Shown piece by piece: positions 8,888 through 15,277 of a stretch of 16,015 nt of DNA (position 1 is its first letter; each line of letters opens with the position of its first letter). The notes below the pieces were generated by a model. The model saw nothing but the letters and a program-made list of their open reading frames with translations. It ran no database searches and was not told where the DNA came from. Source of the stretch: Bacillota bacterium (lineage in GTDB: Bacteria > Bacillota > Bacilli > Bacillales_B > DSM-18226). The stretch spans positions 1 through 16,015 of the forward strand of contig JAUZQA010000020.1 in the NCBI GenBank assembly GCA_030705665.1, given 5' to 3'. Made by a program: the position numbers and the translations under genes.

Positions 8888-9694
8888 ATGATCATTTTTA
8901 GTGAAAACAATATAACGGTATTCCAGAGCGCGATTTTTAAAATGAATTCGACAGTCGTGGTCACAAAGGACCTGGTACTTGTCGTTGACCCAGGTTATCT
9001 TCCAAATGAAATTAATGAAATACGACAGTTTGTTGAAGCTGTTAAACAGGGCAGGCAAATTGTTCTGTTTTTTACCCATTCCGATTTTGACCATATTATT
9101 GGGAACGGGGCTTTTCCAAATGCTAAAAAGATAGCCAGCAGACAATTTGTTAATAGCAGTTTGAAAAATAAGCAGTTAAAAGACATAATCAGTTTTGATG
9201 ATGATTTGTACATTGACCGTGAATATAAGCTGGAATATCCGGTAATTAATTTTATAATCGATGCCGATGGGCAGGAGCTTCAAATTCGGGATACAAAAAT
9301 TACGTTTTATCAGGCATTTGGGCACACTAATGATGGTCTATTCGCAGTCATTGAAAACGATAATTTAATAATTGCCGGTGATTACTTATCTGATTTAGAA
9401 TTTCCATTTGTGTATCATAGTTATAGGGAATACGAAAAAACATTGGAGTCTTTTAAACGTGTCACACAGAAAAAAAGCAACTGGATTTTAGTTCCCGGAC
9501 ATGGAAGTGTCACAAAGGATGGATGTGAAATTCAGCAGAGAATTGATACATCGAGGGACTATTTTTTTCTTCTTAAAAACGAACAGAATGATTATGCCTT
9601 TAAAAGGTTTCTTTTAGAAAAAGGCTATAACTACAGATCCAATCTTTTCAAAAGGCACGAAGAAAATCTCATCGTATGGAAGGCGCAAATGTAA
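8888..9694 (+). CDS. Metallo-beta-lactamase-fold hydrolase
   Basis: A 268-residue cytoplasmic protein of the metallo-beta-lactamase superfamily. Metal ligands are visible as H64-x-D66-x-D68-H69 (THSDFDHI), H146 (FGHTNDG), D165 (AGDYLSD) and H205 (VPGHGS). The second residue of the classical HxHxDH motif is Asp and not His, which occurs in some subfamilies and may change metal preference. The substrate is unknown. The C-terminal 50 residues after the fold look like a small helical tail (YFFLLKNEQNDYAFKRFLLE). The ATG at 8888 is the best start, although GGAGG (8870-8874) is 13 bases away, longer than ideal. The gene is monocistronic with no classical terminator; the GC-rich repeat at 9749-9850 follows. 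Confidence 0.82.
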   Translation: MIIFSENNITVFQSAIFKMNSTVVVTKDLVLVVDPGYLPNEINEIRQFVEAVKQGRQIVLFFTHSDFDHIIGNGAFPNAKKIASRQFVNSSLKNKQLKDIISFDDDLYIDREYKLEYPVINFIIDADGQELQIRDTKITFYQAFGHTNDGLFAVIENDNLIIAGDYLSDLEFPFVYHSYREYEKTLESFKRVTQKKSNWILVPGHGSVTKDGCEIQQRIDTSRDYFFLLKNEQNDYAFKRFLLEKGYNYRSNLFKRHEENLIVWKAQM

Positions 9695-9748
9695 CCTTAT
9701 TTCTTGGGAAAGCGCATGAATAGACATATTCTAACTTGAAGTTTTAAA

Positions 9749-9850
9749 AGGGCTGTGTTAAAGGTCATTGTTGACGAGGAGGCTCCCCGGCACGCCCGCG
9801 GAAAGCAAGTGCCTGGAGTGGAAATCAACAGCCAAATTTAGCACAGCCTT
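9749..9850. repeat. GC-rich MITE-like repeat with terminal inverted repeats
   Basis: About 100 bases bounded by imperfect terminal inverted repeats: GGCTGTGTTAAA (9751-9762) and TTTAGCACAGCC (9837-9848), one mismatch. A second inner pair is TGTTGA (9769-9774) and TCAACA (9824-9829). The interior, around CCCGGCACGCCCGCGGAAAG, is much richer in GC than the surroundings. From memory, related sequences with the CCCGCGGAAAGC core and ATCAACA ends recur in intergenic regions of Bacillus-group genomes, so this is probably a short or deleted copy of a dispersed repeat. No coding sequence is inside. Transcribed, it could fold into a long hairpin between the metallo-hydrolase and glutaredoxin genes. 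Confidence 0.7.
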
Positions 9851-9887
9851 TGAAAGAAAAATCTTATGAATCAAGGAGAATTGTTTA

Positions 9888-10127
9888 ATGAGGAAACAAG
9901 TAATTGTTTATTCAGCTGAAGGCTGTATAGAATGTTCAATGGTCAAAAAAGTATTAACAGAGGAGAACATTCCATTTGAGGTTAGAGACGTGTTAAAGAA
10001 CCCTGAATATCAAAAGGAAGTTGAGAAATATGGCTTTTTAGGGATCCCAGTGACAGTGGTTGAAGATAAAGCGGTAAAAGGATTTAACAATCAACTCCAA
10101 GAACTACTTGAGTTAGCAAAAAGATAA
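9888..10127 (+). CDS. Glutaredoxin-like thiol-disulfide protein
   Basis: A 79-residue cytoplasmic protein of the glutaredoxin/NrdH type within the thioredoxin fold. The redox motif is C13-I-E-C16 close to the N-terminus, the cis-proline is P54 in GIPVTVV, and the C-terminal helix follows FNNQLQELL. Such proteins reduce disulfides or, with bacillithiol, mixed disulfides. CIEC is not the usual CPYC or CVQC, so its partner is unclear. Start ATG at 9888 has AAGGAG at 9873-9878. The gene lies just behind the GC-rich repeat, which may form part of its leader, and ends at a strong terminator. Confidence 0.85.
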   Translation: MRKQVIVYSAEGCIECSMVKKVLTEENIPFEVRDVLKNPEYQKEVEKYGFLGIPVTVVEDKAVKGFNNQLQELLELAKR

Positions 10128-10157
10128 AAGTGCCGGACCAGTTCCGGTACTTTTTTT
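10126..10157 (+). terminator. Terminator of the glutaredoxin gene
   Basis: AGTGCCGGA and TCCGGTACT form a 9-bp stem (one G-T pair) with a 5-base loop, followed by a run of T to 10157. It starts next to the stop codon. Confidence 0.88.
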
Positions 10158-10310
10158 ATGCTTATGGAAAAAATCCTTACATAGTAAATGAAATTTTAAT
10201 GTGAGAAATACTGACAAAAAGAAAGAAAGTTCATGCAAGGTATGACATACTTAACTCCATCAAGCGATTGATGAAATACTTTAAGAAAGAAAGTGGGAGG
10301 AGGGTTTAAG
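10158..10310 (+). promoter_or_regulatory. Upstream region of lrgAB with repeated motifs
   Basis: This gap has an identical 12-base direct repeat, AAGAAAGAAAGT, at 10219-10230 and 10283-10294; the second copy runs into the lrgA ribosome binding site. A perfect inverted repeat CATCAA-gcga-TTGATG lies at 10258-10273. lrgAB operons are usually controlled by the LytST two-component system and sometimes by catabolite signals. I cannot assign these motifs to a regulator, and no clear sigma-A promoter stands out. Confidence 0.35.
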
Positions 10311-10691
10311 ATGATAAAATATCTTGCTCAATTCATCACAATAATTTTACTCTATCTTTTCAGTAATGGTTTGGCAATCTGGCTGAAACTGCCTGTTCCT
10401 GGGAGTATCATTGGAATGTTCCTTTTGTTCCTGGGACTTTCTACAGGGTTAATCAAACTATCTTGGATTGAAGAGATTGCCCAGTTGCATATCAAACACC
10501 TTACGCTTCTATTTATTCCATTTACGGTGGGTGTGTTTCATTATATCGGCATTTTTCGAATTGAAGGAATCAAACTAGTTTTTACATTAGCTATTAGCAG
10601 CTTAGTTGTTTTACTTGTAACAGCATTTATTGCAGAAGCCTTCGATTCCAAAATCAAAAGGAGGAAGGAAAATGGCAACAATGATTGGTAA
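10311..10691 (+). CDS. lrgA: LrgA/CidA-family membrane protein
   Basis: A 126-residue holin-like membrane protein with four hydrophobic segments. Family marks are LKLPVPGSIIGM (26-37) and LLFIPFTVGV (66-75). The ATG at 10311 is chosen because GGGAGGAGGG lies at 10295-10304; the in-frame GTG at 10293 is part of that site. It pairs with the following lrgB gene. Such pairs affect murein hydrolase activity and cell death in staphylococci, and in B. subtilis one pair (ysbAB, pftAB) transports pyruvate. Which function applies here, and whether it is a Lrg or Cid copy, cannot be told from sequence; the lytST genes are not in the window. Confidence 0.85.
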   Translation: MIKYLAQFITIILLYLFSNGLAIWLKLPVPGSIIGMFLLFLGLSTGLIKLSWIEEIAQLHIKHLTLLFIPFTVGVFHYIGIFRIEGIKLVFTLAISSLVVLLVTAFIAEAFDSKIKRRKENGNNDW

Positions 10692-11370
10692 TCTTCTATT
10701 CTGTACAATGATTACATTTGTTTCTTATATTGCAGGAGTCAAAGTTTTTCAAAGGTTTAAGCGTGCTTGGTTAAACCCATTGTACTCTTCCACCATTTTT
10801 ATCATTTGTTTTATTACTTTTTTTCATATTGATATAAATCGTTATACAGCAGGGGATGGGATCTTTTCGCTTCTTTTAGGAACGGCTACAGTGTCGCTCG
10901 CGATTCCTTTATACAAACATTTAAAATTAATAAAAAATCATCTATCCATCATTTTTTGGGCAGTAATGCCTGGAACGTTAATGGGAGTCGTTTCAGTAAT
11001 CCTTTTGACGAAAATATGGCATATGAACCATCAAGTGATGTATTCACTAATTCCAAAATCAGTTACAGCACCTATTGCTCTCTCCATTTCACAAGCAACG
11101 GGGGGCATCCCATCACTTACAATCTTATTTGTTGTTATTTCGGCGATTTTTTCACTGATTACTGGTCCAATTTTGTTAAAAATAACACGGATTCGAAGTA
11201 GGATTGCAAAAGGACTTGCTTTGGGGGCTTCCGCACAAGCAATTGGTGCAGGACGGGCATTTGAATGGGGGGAGTTGGAAGGTACAATGGGCAGCATCGC
11301 TATGATTTCCTCCGCAGTATTTCTTTCATTGATAACTCCTCTATTTATGATTGCGACAAATTCTGTGTGA
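10672..11370 (+). CDS. lrgB: LrgB/CidB-family membrane protein
   Basis: A 232-residue polytopic membrane protein, partner of LrgA. Typical signatures are IPKSVTAPIALSISQATGG and, near the C-terminus, GLALGASAQAIGAGRAFEWG followed by EGTMGSIAM. The ATG at 10672 is preceded by AAGGAGGAAGG; upstream in-frame codons would read back into lrgA. It overlaps the lrgA end by 20 bases, a sign of translational coupling and co-function. No clear terminator follows, so transcription may continue into the next genes. Confidence 0.87.
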   Translation: MATMIGNLLFCTMITFVSYIAGVKVFQRFKRAWLNPLYSSTIFIICFITFFHIDINRYTAGDGIFSLLLGTATVSLAIPLYKHLKLIKNHLSIIFWAVMPGTLMGVVSVILLTKIWHMNHQVMYSLIPKSVTAPIALSISQATGGIPSLTILFVVISAIFSLITGPILLKITRIRSRIAKGLALGASAQAIGAGRAFEWGELEGTMGSIAMISSAVFLSLITPLFMIATNSV

Positions 11371-11440
11371 ATTATAGGACTTTTTAATTAAAATATGAAG
11401 CAATTGTGGATTTATGGAAGAAAAGGGAGGATTTTTAATT

Positions 11441-11497
11441 TTGAAAAAGAACTATATTATTACAGTTTTCAAAAAATTTGCCGGTTTACGATTGTAG
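11441..11497 (+). CDS. Possible 18-residue leader peptide
   Basis: A TTG at 11441 behind AAAGGGAGG (11422-11430) opens an 18-codon frame, MKKNYIITVFKKFAGLRL, stopping at 11497, 35 bases before the next gene. It has a good ribosome binding site and a basic, partly hydrophobic composition. It could be a leader peptide, a remnant of a longer gene, or chance. Confidence 0.25.
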   Translation: MKKNYIITVFKKFAGLRL

Positions 11498-11532
11498 AGT
11501 TTTCCATCCATGTGAGAAAGAAGGTATATAAT

Positions 11533-12105
11533 ATGAGCGAAAATTTTTTTGCGGATTATAAAAAGTTTATTGTCGAACCTGAAAATAGTAATCTAATTAA
11601 AGAAGTGTATGACCCCAAAAATTATGCTGCGTATTATATATTAACCTTGTCTATATTTAACTCACGTTTAACATCCTGGAGAGAGGCAAGTAAATATGAA
11701 ATAGATGTTGAAAAAAGTATAAAAACAGTTCTTGCAGATTTCAATAAAAAACAGCAAGGCATATATCATCTTCAGTTGTTGGAATTAGATAAATTTAAAA
11801 ACTTTTTTGTCTTAGCTTTATCCTCTAAAACAAAATTCGCACCTGACGAAGAGAATGCTCGCATTTCCTTTATTATTGATAAACTGCTGACGAATCCTTT
11901 TTATGTCAGCCAAAACTGGTTTAACATGATTGGGGAAAAAGGCAGAATAGAGCGGAAACTTTTTTGCTGGTCATATAGAGAATATATCGTCACGAACAAA
12001 GATCATTCCGTAAAAGATGAAAAATGTGAAAATATAAGTGAAATAATCCCCAAAAGCAGTGAAATCAAGCTTATTAAACGCTCATTAATAAGAGATGTAC
12101 TCTAA
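11533..12105 (+). CDS. Unrecognised 190-residue protein
   Basis: I do not recognise this protein. The frame can open at 11395, but the ATG at 11533 (MSENFFADYKKF) with GAAGGT just upstream is a better start, and the residues before it look non-coding in composition. No signal peptide or transmembrane helix is evident. It is rich in Lys, Phe, Tyr and Ile, and mostly helical in appearance. Notable segments are NYAAYYILTLSIFNSRLTSW, HLQLLELDKFKNFFVLALS and the basic RKLFCWSYREYIV. The segment around DEENARISFIIDKLLTNPF is also helical. It stands between lrgB and a large autolysin on the same strand, so a wall-related role or simple accessory gene status are both possible. AT richness is slightly higher than its neighbours. 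A weak hairpin terminator follows. Confidence 0.6.
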   Translation: MSENFFADYKKFIVEPENSNLIKEVYDPKNYAAYYILTLSIFNSRLTSWREASKYEIDVEKSIKTVLADFNKKQQGIYHLQLLELDKFKNFFVLALSSKTKFAPDEENARISFIIDKLLTNPFYVSQNWFNMIGEKGRIERKLFCWSYREYIVTNKDHSVKDEKCENISEIIPKSSEIKLIKRSLIRDVL

Positions 12106-12141
12106 AAATCTTCTAAAATATAGGCAAAATACTTCAAATTT

Positions 12142-12181
12142 AACCGCAAATGACATTCAAAAGAACATAAATTTTGCGGTT
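12142..12181 (+). terminator. Weak hairpin after the 190-residue gene
   Basis: AACCGCAAA (12142-12150) and TTTGCGGTT (12173-12181) form a 9-bp stem with a 22-base loop, followed by a pyrimidine-rich tract. It is a plausible but not strong terminator. Confidence 0.5.
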
Positions 12182-12408
12182 TTCTATCCCTTTTTCTTAA
12201 AACGCATTGAGTGGAGAAATCTACATCGAGCTTATGACAAATATCCTAGATAAGAGAATATTTTCGTTAAAATTTCTTTTTTTTTTGTGCTCTATAGATA
12301 TATTAATCTGCATAATATGGTAAAATTTATCTAATTATATTATTTATACATAGTTTCGTAGTAATATATTCATATTTTTGTCATTAATCTTATATTGGAG
12401 GAGGAGTT
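12182..12408 (+). promoter_or_regulatory. Upstream region and promoter of the SH3-glucosaminidase
   Basis: About 230 bases without a gene. TGG-TAAAAT at 12318-12326 is an extended -10 box, about 83 bases before the start codon. The -35 region is weak. I looked for the sigma-D pattern TAAA-N15-GCCGATAT that drives lytD in B. subtilis and did not find it. The region right of the promoter is very AT-rich and ends in GGAGGAGGAG. Confidence 0.35.
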
Positions 12409-14979
12409 ATGGAAAGGGCCATCATGATAAAAAGGGCACAAAAACATAAGAAAAAAGGAAGTGTTGTCCAAAAAGCGATACTTCCATCAGTTTGTTTTGC
12501 TGCCTTGTCAACAATTGCTTTTCAAAAGGAAATCTTTGCGGCACAAAATACGCAGATACAAATGACTGTCGATGGTACACAAAAATATGTCAATGTTAAT
12601 AGCGGTACATTAAATTTGCGTTCAAGCCCTTCAATGGGGGCTTCCATTATTGCAACTCTAACAAAAGGAACTGTCGTAACCGTCTATTCAGATGCAAATG
12701 GCTGGGCAAAAATAAGTGCAAATGGAAAAGATGGGTATGTAAATTCAAGTTTTTTATCTGCAACCAATCCAAATGCAAGTGGTACTACAAGCTCGGCTGT
12801 TACTTCAACAACTAAATATGTCAATATTAGCAGCGGAACGTTAAACTTGCGGTCAAGCGCTTCAACGGGGGCATCCATTATAACGACACTAACAAAAGGA
12901 ACAGCCGTAACTGTTTATTCAGAAGCAAATGGCTGGGCAAAAGTGAATGCAAATGGAAAGGATGGGTATGTAAGCTCAAGTTTTTTATCAAATTCAAATC
13001 CGAATAACACAGGAAATAGTTCAACAGTTAATCAAACAACGGCAGCTGAAACAATATCTACTCCGGCCACAAAATATGTAAATGTAACCAGCGGTTCATT
13101 AAATGTGCGGAATAGCCCATCAGCTAGTGCATCTATCATTGTAAAACTTGCAAAAGGAACAAGTGTACAGGTAAATTCGGAAGCAAATGGCTGGGCAAAA
13201 ATAGTAGTTTATGGACAGACAGGTTATGTTAGCTCTGACTTTTTATCTGATAGCGATCAAAGCTCTCCAAAAAGTACCGCAACTGCAGTCCAACAAACAG
13301 TGACTGAATATGTAAAAGTCAGCAGTGGTTCCTTGAATCTAAGATTAAGTAACTCGGCAAGCTCGGCAGTATTAGCAAATTTAGCAAATAGTACAGAAGT
13401 ACAAGTGCTTTCTTCTTCAAATGGCTGGGCAAAGATCCAAGTGAATGGACAGACAGGCTATGTTAGTACAGACTATCTTTCCGAATCAAAACCAAATAAT
13501 ACTAGTACCCAGCAAGAACAACAAGTTGTAACCAAGTATGTAAATGTAAGTTTGGGTTCAAGTCTAAATATGAGAAAAAGTCCATCCGTGAATTCATCGA
13601 TTATTGTAAAAATTGCCAGAGGTGTTGAGGTTACTGTTTTATCAGAAGCAAATGGTTGGGCAAATATAGAAGCATATGGACAAACAGGCTATGTTAGCAC
13701 AGACTATTTGTCAACAACAATCACAAATGGTGGGACTGATACAAGTAACAACAACGGTGCAACTGTCCCGACATCAGCCGATAATGGAGGAACTGACCTT
13801 ACTACAGGAAACAGCACAGGGACTACAACTAGTAATAGTATAAATAAATACGTAAATGTTATTTACGGGTCAAGTTTAAATATGCGTTCATCTGCTGCAA
13901 CAAGCTCATCCATCATTACGAAACTTGCAAGAGGGACGGTAGTCTCAATTATTTCCGAAGAGAACGGCTGGTCCCGAATAACGGTTAATGGCGTGGAAGG
14001 CTATGTTAGTTCGCAATATTTGTCTTCTACAGAACCCTTCGACCCAAGTCAAACGAACAGTTCATCTGACACCGCATATGAAAGTTATGGGGTTAGTTTA
14101 AGCGATATGGTAAAGCTTCAAATGGAAGCAGACCCACAAACAGACAAGAATTATAATACATACATTAGAGCAGACGCTCTAACACTTACCAGTACGGCTA
14201 GTGGAACGGTAAAAGGTTCCGGGTGGAATGTAAGAGGAGGAGCTGGCACTAACTTCTGGGTGGTTGGTCAAGTTTCTAATTCAGCATCGGTTCAGATCCT
14301 CTCAAAGGTAGAGGGAACGGATGGCAATGATTGGTATCAGATCACTTATGATAAAACCTGGGTAAATGCCAGTCCAGATGATGTTACATATTATCTAGAC
14401 CCCAATAATTTTGTAAGCAGCAGTGTAGACTCTTATCAATTTCTTAAACTCTCTGTAACAGCCAACTTGGATTCAACAGAAGTAAATAATCGAATTCTGA
14501 ATGGGAAAGGAATCTTACAAGGACAAGCAGCGGCATTCATATCTGCTGGAACTACCTGCGGAGTAAATGAAATATATTTAATTTCCCATGCTTTGTTAGA
14601 AACTGGTAATGGTACATCGAAATTGGCAAACGGCGTGGTCATCAATGGAAAAACTGTCTATAATATGTACGGAATCGGTGCCTATGATGCAGACCCTATT
14701 AACAGCGGAGCACAATATGCTTATAATGCGGGCTGGTTTACCCCGGAGGATGCAATTATTGGTGGTGCCCAGTTCATAGCAAAAGGATATATAAACGCAG
14801 GACAAGATACACTTTATAAAATGAGATGGAATCCAAGTTCCGCTGTAACAAATGGATATGCAACCCACCAATATGCAACTGATATCGGCTGGGCGTCTAA
14901 ACAAGTAAATCAAATATATAATTTATACCAATTATTAAATTCATATAAACTCGTTCTCGATATTCCAAAGTATCAGTAA
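12409..14979 (+). CDS. Secreted SH3-repeat N-acetylglucosaminidase (autolysin)
   Basis: An 856-residue exported peptidoglycan hydrolase. The N-terminus has a basic stretch (KRAQKHKKK) and hydrophobic core, with likely signal cleavage near IFA-AQ at 43-45. Six bacterial SH3 repeats follow at about 58-117, 135-194, 221-280, 299-358, 376-435 and 479-538. Each starts with KYVNV and ends with NGWAK and GYVSSxxLS. They are joined by Ser/Thr/Asn-rich linkers. A more divergent SH3-like unit spans about 595-670. The C-terminal domain (about 675-850) is a glucosaminidase of the LytD/LytG type, with catalytic E731 in SHALLETGNGTS and the downstream YNMYGIGAYD and GWFTPEDAI motifs. The SH3 array should bind the wall and the end domain cut the glycan strand. 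B. subtilis LytD is similar in size and enzyme domain, but orthology is not certain. Start ATG has GGAGGAGGAG upstream. Confidence 0.9.
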   Translation: MERAIMIKRAQKHKKKGSVVQKAILPSVCFAALSTIAFQKEIFAAQNTQIQMTVDGTQKYVNVNSGTLNLRSSPSMGASIIATLTKGTVVTVYSDANGWAKISANGKDGYVNSSFLSATNPNASGTTSSAVTSTTKYVNISSGTLNLRSSASTGASIITTLTKGTAVTVYSEANGWAKVNANGKDGYVSSSFLSNSNPNNTGNSSTVNQTTAAETISTPATKYVNVTSGSLNVRNSPSASASIIVKLAKGTSVQVNSEANGWAKIVVYGQTGYVSSDFLSDSDQSSPKSTATAVQQTVTEYVKVSSGSLNLRLSNSASSAVLANLANSTEVQVLSSSNGWAKIQVNGQTGYVSTDYLSESKPNNTSTQQEQQVVTKYVNVSLGSSLNMRKSPSVNSSIIVKIARGVEVTVLSEANGWANIEAYGQTGYVSTDYLSTTITNGGTDTSNNNGATVPTSADNGGTDLTTGNSTGTTTSNSINKYVNVIYGSSLNMRSSAATSSSIITKLARGTVVSIISEENGWSRITVNGVEGYVSSQYLSSTEPFDPSQTNSSSDTAYESYGVSLSDMVKLQMEADPQTDKNYNTYIRADALTLTSTASGTVKGSGWNVRGGAGTNFWVVGQVSNSASVQILSKVEGTDGNDWYQITYDKTWVNASPDDVTYYLDPNNFVSSSVDSYQFLKLSVTANLDSTEVNNRILNGKGILQGQAAAFISAGTTCGVNEIYLISHALLETGNGTSKLANGVVINGKTVYNMYGIGAYDADPINSGAQYAYNAGWFTPEDAIIGGAQFIAKGYINAGQDTLYKMRWNPSSAVTNGYATHQYATDIGWASKQVNQIYNLYQLLNSYKLVLDIPKYQ
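12580..14022 (+). repeat. Six tandem SH3-domain coding repeats
   Basis: Six units of about 180 bases occur at 12580-12759, 12811-12990, 13069-13248, 13303-13482, 13534-13713 and 13843-14022. Units 1 and 2 are the most similar at DNA level (for example the shared AATGGCTGGGCAAAA), suggesting recent duplication. Units 5 and 6 share a one-residue insertion (GSSLNMR in place of GTLNLR). Confidence 0.85.
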
Positions 14980-14990
14980 TAAATACAATG

Positions 14991-15017
14991 AAGGGCTTCC
15001 TATGGAGTCCTTTTTTT
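14991..15017 (+). terminator. Terminator of the SH3-glucosaminidase
   Basis: AAGGGCTTC pairs with GGAGTCCTT (two G-T pairs) around a short loop, followed by seven T. It begins about a dozen bases after the stop codon. Confidence 0.75.
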
Positions 15018-15099
15018 AGTACTAAAATTATATAAGAAAAATAAAAAACGAATAATTCGACATATTTTATCAAAATACAACATGAATTGATATTCTTTT

Positions 15100-15129
15100 A
15101 AAATATTAAAATGGTGTTTACAATATTTT
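15100..15129 (+). promoter_or_regulatory. AT-rich inverted repeat with a ComK-box-like core
   Basis: AAAATATT (15100-15107) and AATATTTT (15122-15129) form a perfect inverted repeat around 14 bases. Inside lies AAAA-TGGTG-TTTA (15108-15120), one mismatch from the ComK half-site AAAA-N5-TTTT. It overlaps the -35 box. ComK autoregulation through such AT boxes is known in B. subtilis, but a clear second box at 8, 18 or 31 bases is not present, so this stays tentative. Confidence 0.35.
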
Positions 15130-15144
15130 GAAAAGTTTTATAAT
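15117..15144 (+). promoter_or_regulatory. Sigma-A promoter of the comK-like gene
   Basis: TTTACA (15117-15122), 16 bases, TATAAT (15139-15144) is a good vegetative promoter. Transcription would begin near 15151 and give a leader of roughly 125-130 bases. Confidence 0.6.
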
Positions 15145-15156
15145 AGAGGACGGAAG

Positions 15157-15270
15157 AACAAAAGGTTTTTGTTAGATACGATTGATGTTGGCAGGATGGA
15201 ATCGGTTATAGCAAGGGGAAATTAAACTTTGCAGCCAGCGGCCAAGCCTGTTATTTCTTAGGGGGAAAAA
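15157..15270 (+). ncRNA. Structured 5' leader of the comK-like gene (candidate)
   Basis: The leader can fold into a 7-bp hairpin AACAAAA-ggt-TTTTGTT (15157-15173). It can also form a compound element in which GTTGGC (15187-15192) pairs with GCCAGC (15234-15239), enclosing GCAAGG (15211-15216) paired with CTTTGC (15227-15232). TTGGC can alternatively pair with GCCAA (15241-15245), so two exclusive helices compete. No intrinsic terminator precedes the start codon, so any control would be on translation or stability. I compared it with c-di-GMP and other common riboswitch consensus sequences from memory and found no match. Confidence 0.35.
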
Positions 15271-15277
15271 GCTTGCG

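Noticed and set aside
9749..9850. Complete insertion sequence
   Set aside because: It is only about 100 bases, has no transposase frame and no clear target duplication.
11031..11297. Minus-strand frame inside lrgB
   Set aside because: Shadow of the conserved lrgB frame; alanine/proline-rich composition is explained by reading the opposite strand.
12182..12408. Sigma-D promoter of the autolysin
   Set aside because: No TAAA followed at the correct distance by GCCGATAT is present.
12580..14022. CRISPR-like spaced repeats
   Set aside because: The repeats are in-frame codons of SH3 domains with degenerate copies, not short identical repeats with unique spacers.
14436..14913. Two overlapping minus-strand frames in the glucosaminidase domain
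   Set aside because: Both are antisense to conserved catalytic motifs and have no initiation signals.
15178..15270. c-di-GMP class I riboswitch before comK
   Set aside because: A GCC-GGCC-AAG string loosely resembles part of that class, but the conserved GGCAAA, GACGCAAAGCC and tetraloop receptor parts are missing.
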